From contig CAKULG010000010.1 in assembly GCA_934667105.1 (NCBI GenBank), positions 1 through 64,000 of the forward strand: 64,000 nucleotides of DNA. Direction: 5' to 3'. This DNA comes from an uncultured Clostridia bacterium (GTDB taxonomy: Bacteria > Bacillota > Clostridia > Christensenellales > Aristaeellaceae). Position numbers and translations under genes: made by a program. The notes beneath the pieces were generated by a model, which was given only the letters and a program-made list of their open reading frames with translations, was not told the origin of the DNA and searched no databases. Each line of letters begins with the position of its first letter. The first letter of the stretch is position 1. This document shows positions 50,292 through 59,358 of the stretch, in pieces.

Positions 50292-51671
50292 ATGCTGAAA
50301 GAAAATGTGGCGCAGGCCGTGCTGGCGGAGGCGCTGAAAACCGGCGGCGATTTTGCCGAAATTTTCCTGGAGGACAGGCTCAATAACGGCCTGTCCATGC
50401 TGTCGGGCAAGGTGGAAACGGTGCTGAGCCGCCGCCTGCACGGCGCGGGCGTGCGCGTGTTCAACGGGGTGCAGGGCGTTTATGTTTACACTAACGATAC
50501 CACCGAGGCGGGTCTCATCGCCTGCGCCCGGCGGGCGGCCTCCGCCGTGGCGGCCCAGAGCCGCTGCGCCGCCAAGCCCCTGCTGTGGCAGGATACCCCC
50601 TCGATTCACTTCATTAAGGAAATGCCCGATCAGGTGCAGGGCCGGCGCAAGGTGGAAAAAATGAAGGCGGCCCAGGCCGTGCTGAAGCAGTACGACGAAA
50701 TCGCCCAGGCCTCCGTGAGCTATTCGGACAGCGTGCAGCGCGTCTGGATCGCCAACAGCGAGGGCCTCTTCACCTCGGACACCCGGGTGTACACCCGCTT
50801 CTTCGTCAGCGCCATCGCCTCCAACGGCGCCGAAAACCAGACCGGCTTCACCGGCCCCGGCGCTATGCAGGGCTTCGAGGTCTTCGATCATCGCATCGAT
50901 CCCGAGGCCGCAGCCCGGAAGGCGGCCGACCAGGCCATTACCATGCTCCACGCTCCCCAGTGCCCCGCCGGGGTGATGCCCGTGGTGATTGATAACGGGT
51001 TCGGCGGCGTGATTTTCCACGAGGCATGCGGTCATTCCCTGGAGGCCACTGCCGTGGCTCCCGGCAACAGCGAATTCTGCGGCAAGCTGGGCCAGAAGGT
51101 GGCCAGCGAAAAAGTGACCGCCATTGACGACGGCACCATGCCCAACGAATGGGGCAGCGAAAATATCGACGACGAGGGCACCCCCACCACCCGCCTGGTA
51201 CTCATTGAAAACGGCATTCTGAAAAATTACATGGTGGATAAGCTCAACGCCCGGCGCATGCAGATGCCCATTACGGGCAGCGGCCGCCGCCAGGGCTATA
51301 TGTTCGCCCCCACCTCCCGCATGCGCAACACCTATATCGCCGCCGGGACGGATGATAACGAAGAAATCATCGCCTCCATGGGCGACGGCCTGTACGCCAA
51401 GGCCATGGGCGGCGGCTCGGTGGAGCCTTCCACGGGCAAATTCAATTTCGCTGTCAGCGAGGGCTATCTGGTGAAGGGCGGCAAGATCGTGCATCCCGTC
51501 CGGGGCGCTTCCCTCATCGGCCGGGGCAGCGAAATTCTGCCCCTGATCGACCGGGTGGGCAAGGATATGCAAATGGCCCAAGGCATGTGCGGCTCCATCA
51601 GCGGCAGCGTGCCCACCAACGTGGGCCAGTCCATGATTCGCGTCAGCTCCATGACCGTGGGCGGGCGCTGA
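50292..51671 (+). CDS. tldD: TldD-like metalloprotease subunit
   Basis: 459 residues from ATG 50292 behind AAGGAGG. The zinc motif HEACGHSLEATAV (HExxxH) is intact, as is the glycine-rich segment TGSGRRQGYMFAPTSRMRNT. TldD pairs with TldE to form a peptidase that degrades unfolded peptides and processes microcin or RiPP precursors in other bacteria. Followed after 19 bases by its partner gene. No RiPP precursor or maturase is seen nearby, so a housekeeping role is likely. Confidence 0.95.
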   Translation: MLKENVAQAVLAEALKTGGDFAEIFLEDRLNNGLSMLSGKVETVLSRRLHGAGVRVFNGVQGVYVYTNDTTEAGLIACARRAASAVAAQSRCAAKPLLWQDTPSIHFIKEMPDQVQGRRKVEKMKAAQAVLKQYDEIAQASVSYSDSVQRVWIANSEGLFTSDTRVYTRFFVSAIASNGAENQTGFTGPGAMQGFEVFDHRIDPEAAARKAADQAITMLHAPQCPAGVMPVVIDNGFGGVIFHEACGHSLEATAVAPGNSEFCGKLGQKVASEKVTAIDDGTMPNEWGSENIDDEGTPTTRLVLIENGILKNYMVDKLNARRMQMPITGSGRRQGYMFAPTSRMRNTYIAAGTDDNEEIIASMGDGLYAKAMGGGSVEPSTGKFNFAVSEGYLVKGGKIVHPVRGASLIGRGSEILPLIDRVGKDMQMAQGMCGSISGSVPTNVGQSMIRVSSMTVGGR

Positions 51672-51690
51672 GAAAAGGAGGAAATAAAGC

Positions 51691-53028
51691 ATGGAACAAT
51701 TTATTCAGCAGGTGCTTGCGGCGGCCCGTGAAGCGGGCATTACCGCGGCGGAAATCTATCTTTCCTCCGGCGACAGCTTCCGCGCCATGTGCCAGCAGGG
51801 CCAGGTGAATAACTACACCGTCAATTCCACCCGGGGGCTTTCCCTGCGGGGGCTGTATCAGGGCAAAATGGGCTACGCCGCCACCGAGGCCTTTGACGAC
51901 GAGGCGGTGGCCCAGCTGGTGCGGGGCGTAAAGGAAAGCGCCGCCCTGATCGAGGATGAGGACGTGCAGGAAATCTATCCCGGCGACGCGGAGTACCCCG
52001 CGCTGAACCAGTATAACCCCGCGCTGGATCAGGTTCCCGAAGCGCGGAAGCTGCAATTTGTGCTGGATCTGGAAAAGTGCGCTAAGGAGAAGGATCCCCG
52101 CATCGTGCAATTGACCTACGATATGCTGTCCACCACCTCAGGCCAGACGCGCATCGCCAATTCCTACGGCCTGAACCTTTCCTTCCGGGATAACCTGGCG
52201 GTGGCGGTGGCCAGCGCCCTGGCCAAGGAGGGCGACCGGGTGTCCACCGGCACCGGCTTTGCCATCTCCCGGGATTTTGAGGCCCTCAGCGTGGAAAAAA
52301 TCGCCGGCGAGGCGGTGGAGGAGGCGCTGTTCATGCTTCATGCCGCCCCCGTGCCCAGCGGAACCTACCGCGCCATTATTCATTCCCGGTGCATGCCCGA
52401 TCTGCTGGGCGTATTTTCCGATGTGTTTTCCGCCGAAAACGCCCAGAAGGGCATGAGCCTGCTGGCGGGCAAGGAAGGGGAAGTCATCGCCGCGCCCTGC
52501 GTGACGCTGATGGACGATCCGCTGCTTCCCGGCGGGCTGGCCAGCCGTCCCTTCGACGCGGAGGGCGTGGCTGCCCGGCCCAAGGCCGTCATTGAAAACG
52601 GCCGCCTGACCACCCTGCTGCATAATTTGAAGACCGCCCGGAAGGCGGGGGTGAAAACCACGGGCAACGCCGCCAAGGGCGGCTACGCGGGCACGGTGGA
52701 GGTTGCGCCCAGCAATTTCTATCTCAAGCCCGGGGAAAAGAGCCTGGAACAGCTGACCGCCGAAATGGGGGAGGGCCTGGTGATTACCGACGTCAGCGGC
52801 CTGCACGCGGGGGCCAACGCCATCAGCGGCGATTTCTCCCTCATCGCCCAGGGCTACACCGTGAAAAACGGCCGGAAGGATCAGCCTGTGGAGCGCATCA
52901 CCGTGGCGGGCAATTTCTATCAATTGCTCAAAAATATCCGCGCCGTGGGCAGCGATTTGTGCTTCCCCGGCTCCTCCATGGGCAGCCCCTCGGTGGACGT
53001 GGGCGAAATTGCCGTGGCGGGGAAATAA
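51691..53028 (+). CDS. pmbA: TldE/PmbA-like subunit
   Basis: 445 residues, same fold as TldD but without the HExxxH zinc site, as expected for the non-catalytic partner. Typical segments: FLKTARKAGVKTTGNA-like (NLKTARKAGVKTTGN), APSNFYLKPGEKSLEQL and the terminal FPGSSMGSPSVDVGEIAVAG. AAAGGAGG ribosome-binding site. Ends the operon with tldD; palindrome a follows 22 bases behind the stop. Confidence 0.95.
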   Translation: MEQFIQQVLAAAREAGITAAEIYLSSGDSFRAMCQQGQVNNYTVNSTRGLSLRGLYQGKMGYAATEAFDDEAVAQLVRGVKESAALIEDEDVQEIYPGDAEYPALNQYNPALDQVPEARKLQFVLDLEKCAKEKDPRIVQLTYDMLSTTSGQTRIANSYGLNLSFRDNLAVAVASALAKEGDRVSTGTGFAISRDFEALSVEKIAGEAVEEALFMLHAAPVPSGTYRAIIHSRCMPDLLGVFSDVFSAENAQKGMSLLAGKEGEVIAAPCVTLMDDPLLPGGLASRPFDAEGVAARPKAVIENGRLTTLLHNLKTARKAGVKTTGNAAKGGYAGTVEVAPSNFYLKPGEKSLEQLTAEMGEGLVITDVSGLHAGANAISGDFSLIAQGYTVKNGRKDQPVERITVAGNFYQLLKNIRAVGSDLCFPGSSMGSPSVDVGEIAVAGK

Positions 53029-53049
53029 ACGAAAAAATATATAAATATT

Positions 53050-53092
53050 GCGGGGGAGGTACTCTTTTGGGGCCAAAGAGTACCTCCCCCGC
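53050..53092 (+). repeat. Palindrome a, copy 8
   Basis: GCGGGGGAGGTACTCTTT and AAAGAGTACCTCCCCCGC pair perfectly over 18 bases around TGGGGCC. Arms changed in concert relative to other copies (GGTACTC / GAGTACC). Confidence 0.88.
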
Positions 53093-53100
53093 ACCCCTAC

Positions 53101-53157
53101 GAAGAAAGCCGATTGGGAAAGATGAAAAAAAGAAATTGGCTTGTTTCTTCGCTGATA
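53101..53157 (+). repeat. Intergenic repeat module b
   Basis: GAAGAAAGCCGATTGGG to GGCTTGTTTCTTCGCTGATA. Inner arms AAGCCGATT / AATTGGCTT keep pairing through one G-U, i.e. the one change in the arm preserves the helix as RNA. Confidence 0.78.
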
Positions 53158-53207
53158 GGCGAGCAGGGCGATTCTGCCTGCAATCTTTCAGGCGTTCGCG
53201 GGAAGGG

Positions 53208-54041
53208 CTATTGCAGCCGCACGTTTTCTCCCTCCACCGTCGTGTGGGAGATCAGATCGCCGCGGGCCGCGCAGGCGGAAAAATCCATCTGGGCGGCCTG
53301 GGGAATTTCCTCCCGGCCGCTTACTTTATATTCCACCATTTCAATACGGCCGCTTTCCCATTTGCCCAGCGTCACCAGGAACGCGCCGGTATTTTCCAAT
53401 TCGTCCAGCGCCGCCTCCATATCCTGCACCGCGTCGGAAAAATACAGCGCGCCGTCCCGCAGGGCGAAGGTGAAAAGCTCATAGCCTGCGTTTTCGCCGT
53501 TCAGTGCGGCGGTGATTTCCACCGTGCCGTCGGTGAGATCCTCCGACGCCTGGTAGGCGTAGGTTCGCTGATATACGCCGCCGCCCGAAACGGCAAAATC
53601 CCCCGCCGCATCGTCGGACATGGGCGCGTCCTGCGCGGGCTCGGGCGTGGCGTCGGCCTGCTCCGCCTCCAGGGCCTCCTTTACTTCCAGGCCCGTGGCC
53701 TCGTAAACGTTGGTGCTCTCCTCCCGGTGGGTGAATTGATAGCGGCCGCTTTGCGGCGCGGCCTGCTCCGCCGCCGCGTCCTGGGCCAATTTGCGCAGCA
53801 TATCGCCGGGAATGGTATAGGCCAGGCTTTTCGTATCCTGCTGGGCCAGCAGAAACAACGTCTGCTCATAGGGGGCCAGCAGCGCTTCCGCCCGCTGGGC
53901 CAGGGAAGCCTGCGCTTCCGTCCCCTGAGGCTGCGCCGTTCCGGCGGGGACGTCGCCCGGGGCCGCCTTTTCGCCCCCGCACCCCGCCAGCAGCAGGCAT
54001 ACAGCCAGCAGGCAAAGAATTCGCCGTGTTTTTTTCCGCAT
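53208..54041 (-). CDS. Hypothetical lipoprotein
   Basis: 277 residues. Clear lipoprotein signal (ILCLLAVCLLLAGCGGE, lipid-modified Cys near residue 22), an Ala/Gln/Thr-rich spacer, an alpha-helical segment, an acidic Ala/Pro stretch and a C-terminal beta-rich region. No known domain recognised. Anchored to the outer face of the membrane. Promoter at 54114-54142; no partner in the same direction. Confidence 0.82.
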   Translation of the reverse strand: MRKKTRRILCLLAVCLLLAGCGGEKAAPGDVPAGTAQPQGTEAQASLAQRAEALLAPYEQTLFLLAQQDTKSLAYTIPGDMLRKLAQDAAAEQAAPQSGRYQFTHREESTNVYEATGLEVKEALEAEQADATPEPAQDAPMSDDAAGDFAVSGGGVYQRTYAYQASEDLTDGTVEITAALNGENAGYELFTFALRDGALYFSDAVQDMEAALDELENTGAFLVTLGKWESGRIEMVEYKVSGREEIPQAAQMDFSACAARGDLISHTTVEGENVRLQ

Positions 54042-54113
54042 TGCGTTTTTTCACCTCCGCAGGGTTTTGCATTCGCGTTTCCGGCATGATTTTTCGGAAA
54101 CACGGTCTGCGTC

Positions 54114-54142
54114 ATTGTAGCATATTCTATTCCGGGAAACAA
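54114..54142 (-). promoter_or_regulatory. Promoter of the lipoprotein gene
   Basis: Minus strand TTGTTT (54142-54137), 17-base spacer, TACAAT (54119-54114). Confidence 0.68.
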
Positions 54143-54238
54143 GCCCGGCCCTTCGCCCTGTTTCGCTGCCCTTCGGGCGAAAACGCGGAATTTCGAAAAA
54201 ATGCGGGGGGCACGCTTCTTTCTTCGGGAAAACTGTGG

Positions 54239-54244
54239 TATGAT
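54239..54244 (+). promoter_or_regulatory. Extended -10 promoter of the MATE gene
   Basis: TG-G-TATGAT with no recognisable -35. The leader to the start codon (about 105 bases) holds the pairing GTCAGCG ... CGCTGAC (54282-54313). Confidence 0.45.
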
Positions 54245-54356
54245 ATATGGGATTAGGAAAATCATTTTTGTGATTTTCCGGGTCAGCGGAAGGCCGCGGG
54301 CGCTGCGCTGACAATCGGCGAAAAAAAAACGCATGGTCAAAAAAAGGAGACTCGTC

Positions 54357-55727
54357 ATGCACAGATCACGCCAGAGCACGGATATGACCCAGGGATGCAT
54401 TTGGAAACAGCTGCTGCTTTTCGCGCTGCCGCTGCTGGTTGGGCAGATCTTTCAGCAGCTGTATAACACCATCGACAGCGTGGTGGTGGGTCGGTATGTG
54501 GGCAAGGAGGCCCTGGCCGCCGTGGGGGCCACGGGCAATGTGGTGAACGCGCTGATCAATTTCTTTTCCGGCCTGGCTACGGGCGCGGGCGTGGTAATTT
54601 CCCAGTATTTCGGGGCGCGGGATCAAAAAAAGGTGCATGACGCGGTGCATACCGCCGTGGCGATGACGCTGTTGATGGCGGTGATCTGCACGGCGGTGGG
54701 TATGCTGATTTCTTACAAGGCGCTGGAATGGATGGATACGCCGGAGGACGTGGTGGGCCATGCCGCCGCGTATCTGCAAATTTATTTTGCCGGGGTGTCG
54801 GGCCTGATGCTGTACAACATCGGCTCGGGCATTCTGCGCGCGGTGGGGGATTCCCGGCGGCCCCTTTATTTCCTGATTTTTTCTGCCTGCCTGAATCTGG
54901 CGCTGGATCTGGTGTTTGTGTGCGCGCTGGGCATGGGGGTGGAGGGCGTGGCCTATGCCACGATTATCGCCCAGTTTCTCTCCGCGCTGCTTACGTTTTT
55001 CGTGCTGTGCCGCAGTCAGGAATGCTATCGCTTTTCCCTGCGGGATTTAAAGCTGGATTGGGGTATGCTGCGGCAGATTTTGAAGCTGGGAATTCCCACG
55101 GGGTTGCAGCTGGGCATTACCGCGCTTTCCAATGTGTTCGTGCAATCCTACATCAATGCGTTCCAATCCTCCTGCATGGCGGGCTGGACCAGCTATAATC
55201 GCCTGGACGCCTTCGCCTGGCTGCCCATGCTGGCGCTGGGTATGGCCAACACCACCTTCGTGGGGCAAAACCTGGGGGCGGGACAGCTGGAGCGGGCCAA
55301 GAAAGGAACGCGAACCGCGCTGCTGATGTCCCTGGCGGGGACGGCGGCCATCGTGCTGCCGCTGATGCTGTTTTCCGATGATGCGTTGCGCCTTTTTAAC
55401 GACGATCCCGAGGTGCTGCGCTACGGGCATGATTTCGTTCGTTATATTTCGCTGTTCTATATTCCCTACTGCCTCACGCAGATTTATTCCGGCGCGCTGC
55501 GGGGCGCGGGGGATTCTGTGCGTCCCATGGTTATTTGCCTGAGCTCCTTTGTGGTTTTCCGGCAGATTTATCTCTTCGTCGGCACCCGGTTCATCGACAG
55601 CCACATTTTCGTGGGCCTGAGCTATCCCATGGGCTGGGTGTTGTCCTCCACCGCCATGTATATCGTCTACAAACGCGGAACGTGGGAAAAGAAGCTGAAA
55701 ATCGCGCCTGTGGAGACAACGGCGTAG
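54357..55727 (+). CDS. MATE-family efflux transporter
   Basis: 456 residues, twelve membrane helices in two homologous halves; hallmark segments LPLLVGQIFQQLYNTIDSVV and VGRYVGKEALAAVGATG. The start at ATG 54357 follows AAAAAGGAG with a seven-base gap; the ATG eight codons earlier precedes that site. Sodium- or proton-coupled export of cationic compounds; substrate unknown. Palindrome a follows 20 bases behind the stop. Confidence 0.95.
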   Translation: MHRSRQSTDMTQGCIWKQLLLFALPLLVGQIFQQLYNTIDSVVVGRYVGKEALAAVGATGNVVNALINFFSGLATGAGVVISQYFGARDQKKVHDAVHTAVAMTLLMAVICTAVGMLISYKALEWMDTPEDVVGHAAAYLQIYFAGVSGLMLYNIGSGILRAVGDSRRPLYFLIFSACLNLALDLVFVCALGMGVEGVAYATIIAQFLSALLTFFVLCRSQECYRFSLRDLKLDWGMLRQILKLGIPTGLQLGITALSNVFVQSYINAFQSSCMAGWTSYNRLDAFAWLPMLALGMANTTFVGQNLGAGQLERAKKGTRTALLMSLAGTAAIVLPLMLFSDDALRLFNDDPEVLRYGHDFVRYISLFYIPYCLTQIYSGALRGAGDSVRPMVICLSSFVVFRQIYLFVGTRFIDSHIFVGLSYPMGWVLSSTAMYIVYKRGTWEKKLKIAPVETTA

Positions 55728-55747
55728 GTATTTGATATTTAAATAAC

Positions 55748-55790
55748 GCGGGGGAGGTATTCTTGGGCGGCCAAAGAATACCTTCCCAGC
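55748..55790 (+). repeat. Palindrome a, copy 9
   Basis: GGGAGGTATTCTT and AAGAATACCTTCCC pair with one mismatch or wobble; outer GC pairs remain. AATAATTTTTT follows, so it could terminate the MATE transcript. No module b accompanies it. Confidence 0.78.
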
Positions 55791-55808
55791 AATAATTTTT
55801 TGCGTTTT

Positions 55809-57056
55809 TTACGTCTCCTGCGGCGCAAGCTTGCGGCATTCCATGTAATAGCGCTTCTCCCAGGCATGGCCCATGGAAAAGGTTTTCCGGGGCAGCACGC
55901 CGCCCGCGCGGATGCCGGGGAAGAGGGCGCTTTTTTTCATGCCCTGCAGCAGCATGCCCACATTTTCGCCCTGGGCCAGGGCGCGCACGTCCGGCTCCCC
56001 GTGGATATAATCCAGGGCGGCGCCGGGGCGCGAGGCCAGGAATTCATCCAGGAACGCCTGCAAAACGGAAACGGGCAGCAGTCCCTGCGTTCCCGCCAGC
56101 GAAACGCCCGCCTCCCAGCCATCCTGAACAAAAACGATTTCATTGCCCGGCGCGGCGGCCCAGCCCCGGGCGGCGAGCCAGCCTTCGAACGCCTGAAGCA
56201 GCTCCGGTCCCCGGCTGTGGAAGAGCACCCGGTGAATGGGCTCGAAGCGCAAGGCGGGGGCGTGCAGGTTCACCAGCTCCACCAGGGCGTACCGGGCGGG
56301 ATCCTGGGCCTGGGCGGCGGGGGACAGCGCCTTTTTCCGCGCTTCCCAGCAGGCCTTGGCCGTGGCCAGGGAATGATTGCCGTCGCCTACGGCGTAAAGC
56401 AACCCGCCGCTCTGCGCCCGCAGGGCGGAAAGCGCCTGGGCGAGCCCCGCCATGAGCGCTTCTTCCGTCACGGCCCAGCCGGTGATTTGGCCGCCGCCCT
56501 CCATCAAGGGGGTATCGTAAAGCGGCGCTTTCCCGGCGCAGGCCCTTTCCAGCGGGCCCAGCACGGTATCGCCGGGATCGTCCAGCAGCAGCATCACATG
56601 GGGGCTTTCCAGCGCCGCCCCCGTCCGGATTTTCATGCGCGGGGGAATGCGGCTGAGAATGGTACCCTCGGTGGCCCGGGCCAGGGAAACGCTGCCGGGC
56701 CGGTAATCATAGCATTCCAGATCCAGCGCCGCCATCAGCCCTGGGCGCGGGCCGCTCTGGGTGACGCGGCGGATGAACGCAAAGCCCTGGGATACCGCCG
56801 TGCACAACACTCCCTCCCGCAGATAGCGCCGCATGGCCCTCTGAATTTCCGGGATGCGCCCCAGCCCCTGCTCCAGATAGATTTCGGGATAAATCAAACG
56901 CAGGGTGGAGGGCGCGTCGCCCACCTGCTGTTCCACCCGCCGCCAGTAGGCCGGGTCGGCGGTGTATTGATCGCAGGCCACCACCGCCCATTTTTCTAAA
57001 TCAACGCCCGGCGTGGGCAGTAGGATGTCCGCCGGAGCGAGGCCCGAAAAATCCAT
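55809..57056 (-). CDS. DUF1015 family protein
   Basis: 415 residues of DUF1015 type, with LYAVGDGNHSLATAKACWEA and PVLFH-like HRVLFHSRGPELL segments, and the N-terminal PGVDLEKWAVVACDQYTAD. Its biochemical function is unknown. The gene regularly sits beside serA and serC in Clostridia, as here (nine bases behind serA), which suggests a role tied to serine synthesis. Confidence 0.92.
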   Translation of the reverse strand: MDFSGLAPADILLPTPGVDLEKWAVVACDQYTADPAYWRRVEQQVGDAPSTLRLIYPEIYLEQGLGRIPEIQRAMRRYLREGVLCTAVSQGFAFIRRVTQSGPRPGLMAALDLECYDYRPGSVSLARATEGTILSRIPPRMKIRTGAALESPHVMLLLDDPGDTVLGPLERACAGKAPLYDTPLMEGGGQITGWAVTEEALMAGLAQALSALRAQSGGLLYAVGDGNHSLATAKACWEARKKALSPAAQAQDPARYALVELVNLHAPALRFEPIHRVLFHSRGPELLQAFEGWLAARGWAAAPGNEIVFVQDGWEAGVSLAGTQGLLPVSVLQAFLDEFLASRPGAALDYIHGEPDVRALAQGENVGMLLQGMKKSALFPGIRAGGVLPRKTFSMGHAWEKRYYMECRKLAPQET

Positions 57057-57065
57057 AATTTCTCC

Positions 57066-58238
57066 TTACTGCGGCGTTAGCAGCCGCACGCGATACACCG
57101 TTTCCAGCGCCCCGATCTGGGAAAGCAGCGCCCCGTCCGGCGTTTCATCCAGGTCCAGCGCCGTATAGGCGAAAACGCCCCGGGATTGATTGAGCATTTG
57201 ATTGATATTCAGGTTCTGGGCGGAAACCAGGCTGGTAACGCCGCTGACCACGTGGGGCACGTTCTGATGCAGAATGGTCAGGCGCGGGCCCGTCAGGGGG
57301 CCGGGATCCGCATCCGGATAATTGACGGAATGGGCGATGGCCCCGCGCTTGAGATAATCCTCCAATTGCCGGGCGATCATGCGCACGCAGTTTTCCTCGC
57401 TTTCAGGGGTGGAGGCCCCCAGATGGGGCAGACATACGGCGTGGGGAACGCCCAGCAGCTTTTCGCAGGGAAAATCGCACACATAGGCCCGCAGGCGGCT
57501 GCTTTCCAGGGCGGAAATCACCGCGTCCGTATCCGCCAGCTCGCCCCGGGAGAAATTCAGCAGCGCCGCCCCCGGCTTCATATGGGCCAGATAACCGGCG
57601 TTCAGCTTCCCCCGGGTTTCCTTTGTCAGGGGTACATGCAGCGTCAGATAATCCGCCTGGGCGGCGACCTCTTCCTCGCTCCGGGCATGGCGTACCGCCC
57701 GGGACAGCTTCCAGGCGTTATCCACGGAGATATAAGGATCGTAACCCAGCACCTGCATGCCCAGGGCCGCCCCAGCGTTGGCCACCAGCAGCCCGATGGC
57801 CCCCAGGCCGATCACCCCCAGCGTTTTGCCCGCAATTTCGGGCCCGGCAAAAGCCTTTTTTCCTTTTTCCACCAGCGCCTCTACCTGGTCGCCCTGGCCC
57901 TTGAGGCCCTGGGCCCAGGAAGCGCCCCCCGTAATATCCCGGGAGGCCAGCAGAAGCCCCGCCAGCGTCAGCTCCTTCACCGCGTTGGCGTTGGCCCCGG
58001 GGGAATTGAACACCACCACCCCCTGGCGGGCGTATTCCTCCAGGGGAATGTTATTCACCCCCACCCCCGCCCGGCCCACGGCCAGGCATTGGGGGTTCAG
58101 GGCATAGCCGTGCATATCCGCGCTGCGCACGATCACGGCCGCAGGGGCTTCCGCCTGCGGGCCTAAATGAAATTCCTCTTCCCGGACGACCTCTCGCCAA
58201 ACGGGGGATACCGGGTTAAGCAGCTTTATATTCCACAT
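57066..58238 (-). CDS. serA: D-3-phosphoglycerate dehydrogenase
   Basis: 390 residues, the short form: catalytic halves around a NAD-binding fold with GVIGLGAIGLLVANAGAALG, the catalytic Arg/Glu/His set with LPHLGASTPESEENC, and a C-terminal ACT domain (about 315-390) that can sense serine. It oxidises 3-phosphoglycerate, the first step of serine synthesis. Two bases behind serC, so translation is coupled. Confidence 0.96.
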   Translation of the reverse strand: MWNIKLLNPVSPVWREVVREEEFHLGPQAEAPAAVIVRSADMHGYALNPQCLAVGRAGVGVNNIPLEEYARQGVVVFNSPGANANAVKELTLAGLLLASRDITGGASWAQGLKGQGDQVEALVEKGKKAFAGPEIAGKTLGVIGLGAIGLLVANAGAALGMQVLGYDPYISVDNAWKLSRAVRHARSEEEVAAQADYLTLHVPLTKETRGKLNAGYLAHMKPGAALLNFSRGELADTDAVISALESSRLRAYVCDFPCEKLLGVPHAVCLPHLGASTPESEENCVRMIARQLEDYLKRGAIAHSVNYPDADPGPLTGPRLTILHQNVPHVVSGVTSLVSAQNLNINQMLNQSRGVFAYTALDLDETPDGALLSQIGALETVYRVRLLTPQ

Positions 58239-58240
58239 GC

Positions 58241-59320
58241 TTATTTCTTCTCCATTTCAAAAGCCTTCATCGCGTCCACCAGCGCCCGCACGCCCTCTAT
58301 GGGCATGGCGTTATAGATGCTGGCCCGCATGCCGCCCACCAGCCGGTGCCCCTTCAGGCTGGTCAGGCCCCGGCCCTGGGCGAATTTGATAAATTCCGCG
58401 TCGGTATCGTCCCCTCCGGTGCGGAAGGTCACGTTCATCAGCGAACGGCTTTCCCGCTCCGCCGTGCCGTGGAACAGGCGGCTTTCATCCAGATAATTAT
58501 ACAGCAGCGCGGCCTTTTCCTGGTTCACGGGATAAATGCCCGCCACGCCGCCCTGCTTCTTCAGCCATTCCAGGCACAGCCCCGCCATATAGATGGGGTA
58601 GGTGGCGGGGGTGTTGAGCATGCTGCCCGCCTCCGCCATCAGCGTCCAATTCAGTATTTTGGGCGTGGCCGCCTGGGCGCGGCCCAGCAGATCCTTGCGC
58701 ACGATCACCACCGTCAGCCCCGCCGGGCCGATATTCTTCTGCGCCCCGGCGAAGATTACCCCGAAGCGGCGCACGTCGTAGGGCTCTGAAAGAATGTTGG
58801 AACTCATATCCGCCACCAGCGGCACGCTGCCCGTATCGGGCAGGGTGGGATAGCGGGTGCCGTAAATGGTATTGTTGGTGGTGATATAGAAATAATCCGC
58901 CTGGGGATCAAAATTCGCGGGATCCAGCGCGGGCACGCGGCGGTAATTCTCCTCCCGGGAGGAGCCCGCCAGCCGCACGCGGCCGTATTTCTGCGCCTCC
59001 ACATACGCGCCGTGGGCGAAATTGCCGCTGTCCGCATAATCGGCGGAGGCATGCAGCAGATTCATGGTCACCGCCGCGAATTGGCCCGTGGCGCCTCCCT
59101 GCAAAAGCAGCACCTCGTATTCTTCGGGAATCCCCATCAATTCCCGCAGCAGCGAAACGGTGCGTTCGAAAATCGCCAGATAACCCTTGGAGCGATGGCT
59201 CATCTCCATCACGGACATGCCCGTCCCCTCGTAAGAGAGCATTTCCGCCGCCGCGCGCTCCAGCGCTTCCTGGGGCAGCATGGAAGGCCCCGCCGCAAAA
59301 TTATATACCCGCCGCGCCAT
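58241..59320 (-). CDS. serC: Phosphoserine aminotransferase
   Basis: 359 residues: MARRVYNFAAGPSMLPQEAL start, PLP Lys in FAGAQKNIGPAGLTVV, and the C-terminal FIKFAQGRGLTSLKGHR. It converts 3-phosphohydroxypyruvate to phosphoserine using glutamate and PLP. First gene of serC-serA-DUF1015; promoter at 59359-59387. serB is not in the window. Confidence 0.98.
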   Translation of the reverse strand: MARRVYNFAAGPSMLPQEALERAAAEMLSYEGTGMSVMEMSHRSKGYLAIFERTVSLLRELMGIPEEYEVLLLQGGATGQFAAVTMNLLHASADYADSGNFAHGAYVEAQKYGRVRLAGSSREENYRRVPALDPANFDPQADYFYITTNNTIYGTRYPTLPDTGSVPLVADMSSNILSEPYDVRRFGVIFAGAQKNIGPAGLTVVIVRKDLLGRAQAATPKILNWTLMAEAGSMLNTPATYPIYMAGLCLEWLKKQGGVAGIYPVNQEKAALLYNYLDESRLFHGTAERESRSLMNVTFRTGGDDTDAEFIKFAQGRGLTSLKGHRLVGGMRASIYNAMPIEGVRALVDAMKAFEMEKK

Positions 59321-59358
59321 GTGTGCATATCCCCCTCGTTGAAAAATATATGGAGCCT

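Noticed and set aside
50292..53028. RiPP biosynthetic cluster around tldD/tldE
   Set aside because: Neighbours are a HAD protein, a lipoprotein and a MATE pump. No precursor peptide, radical-SAM enzyme, cyclase or dehydratase is seen.
138..53157. Insertion sequence or transposon remnants
   Set aside because: No transposase reading frame, and no convincing target-site duplications by eye. A non-autonomous element remains possible and is covered in the findings.
11020..55790. CRISPR array or tandem repeats as explanation of the recurring palindromes
   Set aside because: Copies are scattered over 45 kb, one or two per intergenic region, with no regular spacers and no cas genes.
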